DNA from: Microcaldota archaeon
Lineage (GTDB): Archaea > Micrarchaeota > Micrarchaeia > Anstonellales > Anstonellaceae
Reading direction: 5' to 3'
Assembly (NCBI GenBank): GCA_021813025.1
Contig: JAKAME010000022.1
Location: 1 to 19,636, forward strand
DNA length: 19,636 nt
The notes below the pieces were generated by a model. That model did not search any database. It was not told the origin of the DNA and saw only the letters and a program-made list of their open reading frames with translations. The position numbers and the translations under genes were made by a program. Shown here piece by piece: positions 6,515 through 13,882 of the stretch; within the stretch, counting starts at the first letter, position 1; each line of letters opens with the position of its first letter.

Positions 6515-8281
6515 TTGCTCTTGCTGTCTTCGCTCAACTTCCTGCAATCCTTGCCGCTTCATTCGCTCTATTCCGGCGAGCGGCGCTCCTCCATGGAGCA
6601 GGCATGGTCCCGCGCCCATGTTCCCATCTCGCTTGCCGCAGTGCTGAACGTGCTGGTTATAGCCGGCTTGCCGGTTTGCCTCGGCCTTCTGCTTGTCGCC
6701 GGCCTGTTCACACACGACTGGACAAGCGCCATCATTCTCTCCTGCACGGTCTTCGCCCTCGTCTTGGCGGCTGGCTTCTGTCTTCCCATCATTGCAGCCC
6801 GCCGCTTCGCCTCCCACACAGAGTCCGACCTGCCGCTTGCCCTGCGCAGCTTGGCCCTCTATCTCTCAATCCCAATGCCTCTTGAGAAGGCGCTTGCGCG
6901 CGTGGAGGCCGAGGGCTATGCCTCCGCCCCTCTCTGGCGCATGATGGTGCAGTCAATCGAATCCGGGGAGAGCGTGCCGCGCGCCATAGCCCAGTCCTCT
7001 TCCGCAGTTTCCTCCATGCCTTTCGCGCGCGCGGCCGGCGCGCTCATCAGCCATTACGAGGAGGGCGGCAGCCCAGAGCCTCTGGCTTCGCTTGCAGACG
7101 AGCTGAGCGCGCAGCAGCTCTCATCCGTGCGCGAGGAGTCTGCCAAGGCCGGCGTGGGCGGCCTGCTCTTTGTCGCCGTATCCTCCGTGCTGCCCGCATT
7201 TGCCCTCGTGCTTCTGGTGGCAGCAGGCCCGATGCTTGATTTGCCATCCGAGCCTGCCAGCATCTGGCTGCTCTTTCTGCTTCTCCTTCCGCTTGCAAAC
7301 TCCCTCGTGCTTCTCGCCCTGCTCGCATCCGCGCCCGCTCTTGGCGGCACGTGGAAACCTGCCGCACTTTCCGAATCGGTAAGCAAGCGGCTTTCCTCCA
7401 TCGGGCTTGCCGGCTTTGGCTGGAGGCAGGCCCTCTTCCTCTCCATGCTTGTCGCCGCCATTTCCTTTTCAGCCAGCCTGTTCATGCCCTCCTCTGCTCT
7501 CGTGCTTCGCATCGGCCTTCTGCTCGCCCTTGCTCCCCTCCTGCTGCTCTCTCTTCTTGAGGGCGAAGTTCTTTCACAAGTATCTGCCCTCGAAGCCGAG
7601 CTTCCCTCCCTTCTCCTTGGCGCAGCCGCGTCCGGCCGCTTTTCTCTTGAGCGTTTGCTTGAGCAGGCGCACAACATGCCTGCCGGCCCGCTGCGCGAGC
7701 AGGCGCGCGAGAGCCTGCGCCAAATCAAGGCAGGCGGAAATCCTCTCACTGTGCTGAACGAGTGGGCTGCGCACAGCCCGTCTGTGATGCTTTCTCGCGC
7801 CCTCACCCTTCTCTCAGTGGGCTGGCGCGCCGGCGGGCCGATGGGCAAGCCCCTGCGCGCGCTGGCCGCCGACGCTCTTGCATCAGGCACTCTTGTACGA
7901 GAGCGCGCAGCCCAATTAGCCACCCAGCGCTACACCTTGTGGGCCGCCGGCGCGCTTCTTGTGCCTGCCATTCTGGCCGTGTCGCTTTCTTTCAGCTCTC
8001 AGGTGGCCTCGATTGGCGCGCTGAGCACGAGCGGCTCTATTTTGAATGGAGGAGCGGCGCAAGCTTCGGCCCTCTCTTCGGCTGCAGGCGCTTCTTCCTC
8101 CCCTCTGCAATCCGTGCAAGCAGCCGCTTCAGCAGTGCCCCTCTACCTGCTGCTCAATTCCCTCCTAGTAGGTCTCTATCTTGCCCTTGCCTCCGGCGCG
8201 CGCGAGCGCTTCGTGCCCTATGCCGCCGCTCTCATCCTCTGCTCGCAGCTGGTGTGGATGGTGCTGGCTCCGGGGGCATAG
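6515..8281 (+). CDS. Pilus/secretion membrane platform protein, two T2SSF domains (TadC/FlaJ-like)
   Basis: The 588-aa polytopic protein has two type II secretion F domains. The first, about residues 100-240, includes LPLALRSLALYLS, an amphipathic helix pair and HYEEGGSPEPLASLADEL, followed by hydrophobic helices near 213-240 and 250-272. The second, about 360-490, includes ELPSLLLGAAASGRFSLERL and GWRAGGPMGKPLRALAADAL. Further helices lie near 38-62, 70-95, 305-350, 475-495, 540-560 and 567-585. It would anchor the ATPase at the membrane. Between two C-terminal helices, residues about 498-540 form a Ser/Ala-rich loop that probably faces outward. The start is uncertain: TTG 6515 immediately follows the ATPase stop codon, while ATG 6593 would remove 26 residues. 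Confidence 0.88.
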   Translation: MLLLSSLNFLQSLPLHSLYSGERRSSMEQAWSRAHVPISLAAVLNVLVIAGLPVCLGLLLVAGLFTHDWTSAIILSCTVFALVLAAGFCLPIIAARRFASHTESDLPLALRSLALYLSIPMPLEKALARVEAEGYASAPLWRMMVQSIESGESVPRAIAQSSSAVSSMPFARAAGALISHYEEGGSPEPLASLADELSAQQLSSVREESAKAGVGGLLFVAVSSVLPAFALVLLVAAGPMLDLPSEPASIWLLFLLLLPLANSLVLLALLASAPALGGTWKPAALSESVSKRLSSIGLAGFGWRQALFLSMLVAAISFSASLFMPSSALVLRIGLLLALAPLLLLSLLEGEVLSQVSALEAELPSLLLGAAASGRFSLERLLEQAHNMPAGPLREQARESLRQIKAGGNPLTVLNEWAAHSPSVMLSRALTLLSVGWRAGGPMGKPLRALAADALASGTLVRERAAQLATQRYTLWAAGALLVPAILAVSLSFSSQVASIGALSTSGSILNGGAAQASALSSAAGASSSPLQSVQAAASAVPLYLLLNSLLVGLYLALASGARERFVPYAAALILCSQLVWMVLAPGA

Positions 8282-8286
8282 ATAAT

Positions 8287-8297
8287 TCTTTTATACT
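8287..8297 (+). promoter_or_regulatory. TATA box for the purP-like pair
   Basis: TCTTTTATACT is centred 25 bases before ATG 8317, giving a leaderless start for the first PurP paralogue. It lies just after the stop codon of the membrane-platform gene and separates the purine genes from the secretion genes. Confidence 0.6.
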
Positions 8298-8316
8298 CTC
8301 TCCGCCATATCCTCCT

Positions 8317-9486
8317 ATGGGGCAATCCTCGATTTCCGAGCAGATGGCGCATCGCGCCTCCTCTTTCTCCAAGCCAGCCGTCGCCGTGCTGGGCTCGCAT
8401 TCCGCCCTGGACATCTGCTCGGGCGCGCGCAAATTCGGTCTGCCCAACCTCGTGGTCTGCCAGCTTGGAAGGGACAAAATATACTCGAAAAATTACAAAG
8501 TGCGAAATGCGGGCGGCATCGGGACCGGCGGAAACGGCCCTGATTCCTCTTTTGGCTGCGTGGAAGACGTCCTTCTTCTTGACAAATTCGCCGACATAGC
8601 CAAGAAGCCGGCGCTTGACATCCTCTTCAAAAAGCAGGCCATTTTCATCCCCCACCGCTCCTTCTCAGTCTATGTGGGCTATGACAAGATAGAGAAAGAA
8701 TTCGAAGTGCCTATTTTGGGCAACCGCTGGCTTTTGCGGGCGGAGGAGCGCAACACGCCGAAAAACCAGCACTATTTACTGGAAAAGGCGGGCGTGAGAG
8801 TTCCGAAAACATTTGCCAAGCCTGAAGACATCGACACTCTGTGCATAATCAAAGCCCCGGAAGCCAAGCGCTCGTACGAGCGGGCATTTTTCTTTGCAAG
8901 CAATTATGATGGATATAAACAAGAGAGCCAGCGCATGCTGAATTCCGGCGTCATCAACGAGGCCGGACTCAAGGGCGCGCTCATCGAGGAGTTCGTCCTC
9001 GGAGCTCAATTCAATTTCAATTTCTTTTTGTCGCCATTGAGCGGCGAACTTGAACTCTTGGGAATCGACACGAGGAGACAGACCAACTTGGACGGCGTTT
9101 TGCGCCTTCCGGCCCGCGAGCAGCTCAAGCTGCCAGCCTCCACCCGCATCAACAACATTGAAGTAGGCCACATCGCCTGCACTTTGCGTGAATCGCTGTT
9201 AGAACAAGTCTTCGAAGTTGGAGAGAAATTCGTGCATGCCGTGAAAAAAGAATACCCTCCCGGCCCCATCGGCCCCTTCGCTTTGCAGGGCGCCATAGCT
9301 CCTGCGGAAAGAGGAGAGGAAATCCTCATCTTCGACGTCTCCTTCCGCGTGCCGGGCTCACCGGGCACGCGCTTCACCCCCTATCCGAACTACCTCTACG
9401 GCCAGTCGGTGTCTGTGGGCGAGCGCATTGCGATGGAAATAAAAGAGGCCGCTGGGCGGAAACGATTAGGAGATATTGTGACTTAG
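8317..9486 (+). CDS. PurP paralogue with altered ATP-grasp loop
   Basis: The 389-aa protein belongs to the PurP (FAICAR synthetase, DUF1246/DUF1297) ATP-grasp family. The N-terminal LGSHSALDICSGARKFG (residues 25-41) matches the family's SH(S/T)(A/S)L(Q/D)I signature, and FDVSFRVPGSPGTRFTPY (339-356) with GERIAMEI (368-375) matches its C-terminal block. The ATP-grasp loop, GAKGGRGY in the downstream copy, reads EAKRSYER here (182-189), without the glycines. The catalytic-region FEIS is FDVS. A Gly-rich segment, GGIGTGGNG, lies at 66-74. A second PurP type is known in several archaea, but its reaction is not settled. It may be a divergent ligase, a subunit or a regulator. ATG 8317 follows a TATA box; the frame upstream is only overlap with the platform gene. 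Confidence 0.82.
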   Translation: MGQSSISEQMAHRASSFSKPAVAVLGSHSALDICSGARKFGLPNLVVCQLGRDKIYSKNYKVRNAGGIGTGGNGPDSSFGCVEDVLLLDKFADIAKKPALDILFKKQAIFIPHRSFSVYVGYDKIEKEFEVPILGNRWLLRAEERNTPKNQHYLLEKAGVRVPKTFAKPEDIDTLCIIKAPEAKRSYERAFFFASNYDGYKQESQRMLNSGVINEAGLKGALIEEFVLGAQFNFNFFLSPLSGELELLGIDTRRQTNLDGVLRLPAREQLKLPASTRINNIEVGHIACTLRESLLEQVFEVGEKFVHAVKKEYPPGPIGPFALQGAIAPAERGEEILIFDVSFRVPGSPGTRFTPYPNYLYGQSVSVGERIAMEIKEAAGRKRLGDIVT

Positions 9487-9503
9487 ATTAGGAGTTGATT
9501 CTT

Positions 9504-10550
9504 ATGATTTCAAAAGAACGCATCCTTGATTTGCTCTCTGCCTATGACACAGAGAACCTCTGCCTTGCGACAGTGTGCTCGCACACTTCCCTGCAGATTT
9601 TCCACGGCGCGAAGGCCGAGGGCCTGCGCACCATCGGGCTAATCACATCCGAGCAGCAGCGCGCCATCTACGACGCCTTCCCCGCAGCCAAGCCAGACGA
9701 GTTCGTAGACGTGGGGGACGGGGCCATCCCATACGAGGAGCTGGCCGACAAAAATGCGCTCCTTATCCCGCACGGCTCAATAGTGGAATACGCCGGCCGG
9801 GGGCTTGAAGATGCGCCCCTGCCTGTCTTGGGCAACCGCCAGTCGCTGATGTGGGAGCGCGACAGGCGCAAGATGTTCGAGTGGATGAAGGCGGCAGGCC
9901 TTCAGACTCCGGCCATCCTCGACCCGGACAAGATAGACCGCCCCTGCGTTGTGAAGCATCCGGGCGCCAAGGGCGGGCGGGGCTATGCAATCGTGCATTC
10001 CCCTGAAGAATTCCACGCCAAATTCGAGAACAAGGACGTCATGGTTCAGGAATACCTTGTCGGCGTGCGCGCCTATCCGCATTATTTCTACTCCCCTCTC
10101 TCAAAGGAGGGCTACCGCACCGCCGACGGGCATTTGGAGCTGCTCTCCATAGACCGTCGCTTCGAATCCAACGTGGACGAGAGCTACCGCACCATGATGG
10201 CCGGCGTGCCAATCCGCCCCTCATTCACTGTGGTGGGCAACCAGGGGCTTGTCATACGCGAATCGCTTCTCTCGGACATGCTGTCCATGGGCCGCGACGC
10301 TGCCGAGGCCGCGGAGCGCCTGTTCGGCGGCATCCCCGGCCCCTTCTGCCTTGAGCTGATTTGCGACGAGAATTTGCAGTTCTACTGCTTTGAAATCTCG
10401 GCCCGCATAGTTGCAGGCACCAACATCTATCCCGAAGGCTCGCCCTACTCCTGCTACGTGTTCGGCGAGCCGATGAGCATGGGAAGAAGGATTGCGCGCG
10501 AAGTCAAGACGGCCAAAGAGATGGGCAAGCTCGGGAAAATAGTGTATTGA
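9504..10550 (+). CDS. purP: PurP: formate-dependent FAICAR synthetase
   Basis: The 348-aa protein is a typical archaeal PurP, the ATP- and formate-dependent ligase converting AICAR to FAICAR in purine synthesis. It shows CSHTSLQIFHGAKAEG (residues 25-40), VVKHPGAKGGRGYAIV (149-164, the ATP-grasp glycine loop), VQEYLVG, and ICDENLQFYCFEISARI (286-302) with acidic metal ligands. It ends with GTNIYPEGSPYS (305-316) and SMGRRIAREVK (325-335). ATG 9504 is preceded by AGGAG nine bases upstream; the TTG at 9495 is too close to that signal. It lies 17 bases after the first paralogue's stop codon and is probably co-transcribed with it. PurO, which acts next in many archaea, is not in the window. Confidence 0.93.
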   Translation: MISKERILDLLSAYDTENLCLATVCSHTSLQIFHGAKAEGLRTIGLITSEQQRAIYDAFPAAKPDEFVDVGDGAIPYEELADKNALLIPHGSIVEYAGRGLEDAPLPVLGNRQSLMWERDRRKMFEWMKAAGLQTPAILDPDKIDRPCVVKHPGAKGGRGYAIVHSPEEFHAKFENKDVMVQEYLVGVRAYPHYFYSPLSKEGYRTADGHLELLSIDRRFESNVDESYRTMMAGVPIRPSFTVVGNQGLVIRESLLSDMLSMGRDAAEAAERLFGGIPGPFCLELICDENLQFYCFEISARIVAGTNIYPEGSPYSCYVFGEPMSMGRRIAREVKTAKEMGKLGKIVY

Positions 10551-10577
10551 GCCAAGCCCTGTCAATTTGTTTCAGAA

Positions 10578-11594
10578 TCAGCCGTTCCTGCTGCCATTCT
10601 CCGCGCTCTTGCCCAGCTTTTTTACATTCTTGTTGAACCGGCCGATTTCAATCATCTGCTGCGCCAGCTCCTCAGAGCTCAGCTTTTGGTCGAGGCCGGC
10701 CATAAGGGCCGCCTCAAAAGCTTCCTCGTCAAACGCATCGTGCATGCGCCTCGCGTCAAGTTTTGTCACATTCCTAATGTGCTCGAGCTGCTCAGCGAAA
10801 CTCATCCCTTTTAGGTCCATCAGGTTCTCGTGCTTGTCCAAAGTCTTTTCTTTAGCTTCATCCATGAACTTTTTCATTTCTTTGCGGGAAATCATCAGGT
10901 CCAGCTCCTCGGCGCTTGCGACGGCTTCCTTCATGCTTTCGACATCCAGCCCGGCCAGGTATTGCAGCAGCCCCCGCGCCTTCCACACGTCCGTTTCGGC
11001 GAGGTCGGTTATCGTCTCGAGCACGACGTGCAATTCCTTTGTGCTCGCCTTCAATGCGTCAGCCACCCGTGCGAAATGCCTGCTGTCGAATAGCTCCAGC
11101 GCGGCCCTGGAGAGTTCGGCCGACTTTCTGTTTATTACGGCCTCCTGCATGGCCTTTGGCTCGTCCTCCAGGCAGTCGGCGCTCCCCAAGCACAGCCATG
11201 CAATGGTCTGAATGTACTGCCTTGCCCTCCCCTCATTGTCAGGCGAGGAAATGAATTCAACGATGCCGGGATGGCCGGCCACGAGCGCCACGATGTGCGC
11301 CTCCGCCAGGGCTTCCTGGCGCTCGTCGTAGAATTGACCTTTCATCACTCCCAGCAGCTTTTTGCGCGCAACCCCGCCGTACTGCTCCAGCGCCGCTTTC
11401 ATGTCGATGACGGCCTGCCCGCCAGCCGGCAATTGCTTGAAAAACTCTGCCTCCTTGAACGCCTGCAGAAGGCTGGCCTTCTGGGCATTCTCTTCCGCCT
11501 TTTTTTTGTTTGCATTTTCCAGCGGGTTCTTCCGGAACTGCCTTTGTTCCGTCGGCTTGTCCTTTTTCCCGCCACCATGATTGAACAATTCCAT
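10578..11594 (-). CDS. Unrecognised all-helical protein, 338 aa
   Basis: I do not recognise a family. The protein is soluble, with no membrane segment or signal peptide. A charged, Lys/Gln-rich, probably disordered N-terminus (residues 1-40) precedes an almost entirely helical body. Leu/Ala-patterned helices about 15-20 residues long, separated by short turns (for example around 90-210), suggest an alpha-solenoid or HEAT-like array. The C-terminal third is rich in Met, Glu and Lys. The gene starts 14 bases after the stop codon of the 209-aa gene upstream on the same strand, so the two likely form one transcript. It is convergent with purP, with 27 bases between stop codons. Codon use looks like its neighbours, giving no sign of recent transfer. 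Confidence 0.7.
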   Translation of the reverse strand: MELFNHGGGKKDKPTEQRQFRKNPLENANKKKAEENAQKASLLQAFKEAEFFKQLPAGGQAVIDMKAALEQYGGVARKKLLGVMKGQFYDERQEALAEAHIVALVAGHPGIVEFISSPDNEGRARQYIQTIAWLCLGSADCLEDEPKAMQEAVINRKSAELSRAALELFDSRHFARVADALKASTKELHVVLETITDLAETDVWKARGLLQYLAGLDVESMKEAVASAEELDLMISRKEMKKFMDEAKEKTLDKHENLMDLKGMSFAEQLEHIRNVTKLDARRMHDAFDEEAFEAALMAGLDQKLSSEELAQQMIEIGRFNKNVKKLGKSAENGSRNG

Positions 11595-11608
11595 CAGAAT
11601 CCTGGCCC

Positions 11609-12238
11609 CTATGCCGCCTTCTCGGTTTTAATCTCCTTGAGCAGGGCTTTGAATTCTTTCGTGTAGGCGGGAAAGTGCGGCCCCAGCTTCTGCCGCCCCT
11701 CCCCTCCTTTAACATCGAATTTCATCCTGAACATCCCTTTTTCCCCCATGCACTGTTGCACAAAGTCCTCTATCCGGCCCTGCCGCAGGAGGTCGTCAAG
11801 CCCGCGAAGGTTTTCAATCACCCAGTGGTGATAAACGGCCCAGCGCAGGTGCATAATCTTCATCGCATTTCCAGAAGGCCGTTTCGATTCTTCATCAAGC
11901 GCCTTCTGGAGCTTTTCGCCAAGGCTCTCTGGCGCCTTTCCGTCCGGCCGCCTTTCCTCCCCCCTGTCGCGCGCCCCCCCTGCCGGCCATTTCCACTCAC
12001 GCTCGTCTGCTTCTCTGTCAAACTTCATGTATGCTGTGTAGGGAAAGTTAGTGTTGTATTTGAGCTCTCCTATCATCTGCTTCATGTGCTTTTGGCCCTC
12101 TTCCCTCAGCCTCAGGCGCATGGCTCCTATGGCCTTGCCGCCGGAAATCGGCCCGCGCTCCAGCACATGGAGCGTGCGGGCAATCCAAGCTGTCTCGCTT
12201 GCGGTCGGCCGCCTGTCGCTGATGATTGGCATGAACAT
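11609..12238 (-). CDS. Unrecognised soluble protein, 209 aa
   Basis: No family is recognised. The protein begins MFMPIISDRRPTASETAWIA, has a charged region with many Arg, Gly and Glu (about residues 70-115) that looks disordered, and then a helical C-terminal half with HLRWAVYHHWVIENLRGLDDL. It has no membrane segment. The start is uncertain. ATG 12238 has GGAGAG four bases upstream and ATG 12232 lies just inside it, while an in-frame ATG at 12265 and a TTG at 12295 would extend the chain across a TATA-like box. It is the first gene of a probable two-gene leftward unit and shares a divergent promoter region with the 503-aa gene. Confidence 0.65.
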   Translation of the reverse strand: MFMPIISDRRPTASETAWIARTLHVLERGPISGGKAIGAMRLRLREEGQKHMKQMIGELKYNTNFPYTAYMKFDREADEREWKWPAGGARDRGEERRPDGKAPESLGEKLQKALDEESKRPSGNAMKIMHLRWAVYHHWVIENLRGLDDLLRQGRIEDFVQQCMGEKGMFRMKFDVKGGEGRQKLGPHFPAYTKEFKALLKEIKTEKAA

Positions 12239-12251
12239 TACTCTCCTGTCG

Positions 12252-12264
12252 GAAAATATAAACA
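12252..12264 (-). promoter_or_regulatory. TATA-like box for the leftward two-gene unit
   Basis: Minus-strand GTTTATATTTTCC is centred near 12258, about 20-26 bases before ATG 12238 and ATG 12232. If it is used, transcription starts at or inside the start region and the SD-like GGAGAG would not be in the RNA. A second TATA-like element (TTATAAG, about 12312-12319) could serve a longer transcript. Confidence 0.45.
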
Positions 12265-12322
12265 TTCTGCCCGGCCCCCTATGGCCAGCTCTCAACTACC
12301 ATGAATTATGACTTATAAGAAC

Positions 12323-12333
12323 ATTTATATACG
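12323..12333 (+). promoter_or_regulatory. TATA box for the 503-aa gene
   Basis: CATTTATATAC is centred near 12329. Initiation near 12355 would leave a leader of about 16 bases before ATG 12371, and would exclude the upstream in-frame ATG 12308 as the start. Confidence 0.6.
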
Positions 12334-12370
12334 CCAAAACCCCAAACACTCCCAAGAGACGACTGATTCC

Positions 12371-13882
12371 ATGCCGCCCGTTTACAATCCGACTGCCAAG
12401 CCCATCTCCGCTCCGGCCGATTCCCCCAGCGCCAGCACCGCTTCCGCCCAGTCCAAGAATTTCGCCACCCGCAACCCCTTCTTTTTCAAAAAGCGTTTCA
12501 TCTATCAGGGCCCGACCTGCCATGCATTTTCGAACATGGCAGAAAATATGGTCAGCAAGCCGTTCAAGCCGAGCGAACAGAATGATTTCTTCAAATGGCT
12601 GGTGGAGCAGGAGCCCCGATTCTCCAGCCTTGACCTGTCCATACTCAAGAAGACGGCCATCCTCTCCTTCCATCGCCTCCAGTTGTCGGTCAAGAAATTC
12701 GGCTCCACCACCAAAGACGATGATACGGAGCGCCCCCAGGAGGTCATCGCCTCGCAGCGGGAGGTCAGCGATGCGGTGCGGGACTACAAGGGCTCGCTCA
12801 ATCTTCTTTACGAGCTATTGCTCCTCAAGCGAATGTTCGAGCTGGACACGCTTCTGGTGCATGACGAAAACAAGGTCACGCCCCTCTCGAAAGAATGCAA
12901 ATCCCTCTGCGAGCAATCCATGCGCAAGGCGATTGAATTCCAATTGCAGGATTTCTACTGGGAGAGCGGAGAGACCAAGCGCAAGACCGAGATTATGCAT
13001 CTGCTGGCCGACCTTCCATCCGAAGTGAGGGCGGACCGCGAAAAATTCTTCCAAACCGGCCTTCAGGCGCTCTCCGGCTTCTCGCTGGAACTGGAAGGCA
13101 AGGGCGAGCTGAGGCGCAAATCTGATCCGAACAAGGAAATCGAGATTCCGGACCCTATCCCGTTCTCCCGCAGATACACCGACCTGGCCAACGTCACTTT
13201 CACCATGAGCGGGGTGATGTTCAAGAGCCTGAAGGACGCCATCAAGTGGACGGATGACGACATCGCCAAAATCAAGGCGCTCTCCCCAAAGGAGCGGCAG
13301 GTATTCAACGCCCACCTCACCCTCGCCTCCTATTCCTACGACCTCACCAAGTATTTCGGCATGCTCTTTGCGACGGCGCTGGACGAAACGAGGCTGAAGG
13401 GGGAGCCCACCTCGCCCCAAGTGCAGAAAATCACCGGCGTAACCCACTATCCAAAGTTCGCGTCCGCGCGCTACGACGTGCGCAAGCATATCGCCATCAT
13501 CATCGATTCGGTGCGCGACCTGCCGCGCATATTTGAAAAACTCAACCTCATCATCGCAAATCCCGCGCACGACCAGCTGGCCCGCCTGATTTCAGACGCC
13601 CATGTGGGTCCGCTCAAGCGTTTTATCCACGCCTACATCCACATCGCCAAATCCAAGGTTGGCAAGGCGCTGACCGCCGCAGCCTGGGCCGTGCTGGGGC
13701 TGGAGATTGCTTCCGGGACCTTTGGATGGGCGAAATGGGGTGTGCCGTCCTTCATGGATTTCTTCCGGGGGGACCCTGAGCAGGTCATCGGAAACGCGGT
13801 CTTCGTTCTTATCCTGACCGCCATTCCATCCACTATCCTCAATATCTCGGTCTGGCTGGCCCGGTACGTCCACCGAACCTAG
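12371..13882 (+). CDS. Unrecognised protein with C-terminal membrane hairpin, 503 aa
   Basis: I do not recognise a family. The first 35 residues are Pro/Ser/Ala-rich and probably disordered. A long, mainly helical, charged body follows (about 45-425). Two hydrophobic helices at the very C-terminus (about 432-452 and 472-496), separated by a turn with several aromatics, end in a short basic tail. This places a large cytoplasmic domain on a membrane hairpin anchor, a topology inferred from the charge pattern. ATG 12371 is chosen because the TATA box at 12323-12333 lies between it and the upstream ATG 12308. The stop codon overlaps that of the convergent neighbour in the palindrome CTAG. Confidence 0.75.
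   Translation: MPPVYNPTAKPISAPADSPSASTASAQSKNFATRNPFFFKKRFIYQGPTCHAFSNMAENMVSKPFKPSEQNDFFKWLVEQEPRFSSLDLSILKKTAILSFHRLQLSVKKFGSTTKDDDTERPQEVIASQREVSDAVRDYKGSLNLLYELLLLKRMFELDTLLVHDENKVTPLSKECKSLCEQSMRKAIEFQLQDFYWESGETKRKTEIMHLLADLPSEVRADREKFFQTGLQALSGFSLELEGKGELRRKSDPNKEIEIPDPIPFSRRYTDLANVTFTMSGVMFKSLKDAIKWTDDDIAKIKALSPKERQVFNAHLTLASYSYDLTKYFGMLFATALDETRLKGEPTSPQVQKITGVTHYPKFASARYDVRKHIAIIIDSVRDLPRIFEKLNLIIANPAHDQLARLISDAHVGPLKRFIHAYIHIAKSKVGKALTAAAWAVLGLEIASGTFGWAKWGVPSFMDFFRGDPEQVIGNAVFVLILTAIPSTILNISVWLARYVHRT
13879..13882. other. Shared palindromic stop codons of convergent genes
   Basis: The four-base palindrome CTAG supplies TAG to the rightward 503-aa gene (13880-13882) and TAG to the leftward exported membrane protein (13881-13879). 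The two coding regions therefore overlap at their ends, leaving no room for a terminator between them. Confidence 0.9.

Noticed and set aside
7762..8316. Upstream in-frame extension of the first PurP paralogue
   Set aside because: This part overlaps the conserved second F domain and last helices of the membrane platform gene in another frame. A TATA box at 8287-8297 and ATG 8317 give the expected family N-terminus.
12815..13570. A 251-codon minus-strand open frame
   Set aside because: It is antisense to the 503-aa gene and has no start signal or family resemblance. The plus frame extends further and has a promoter.
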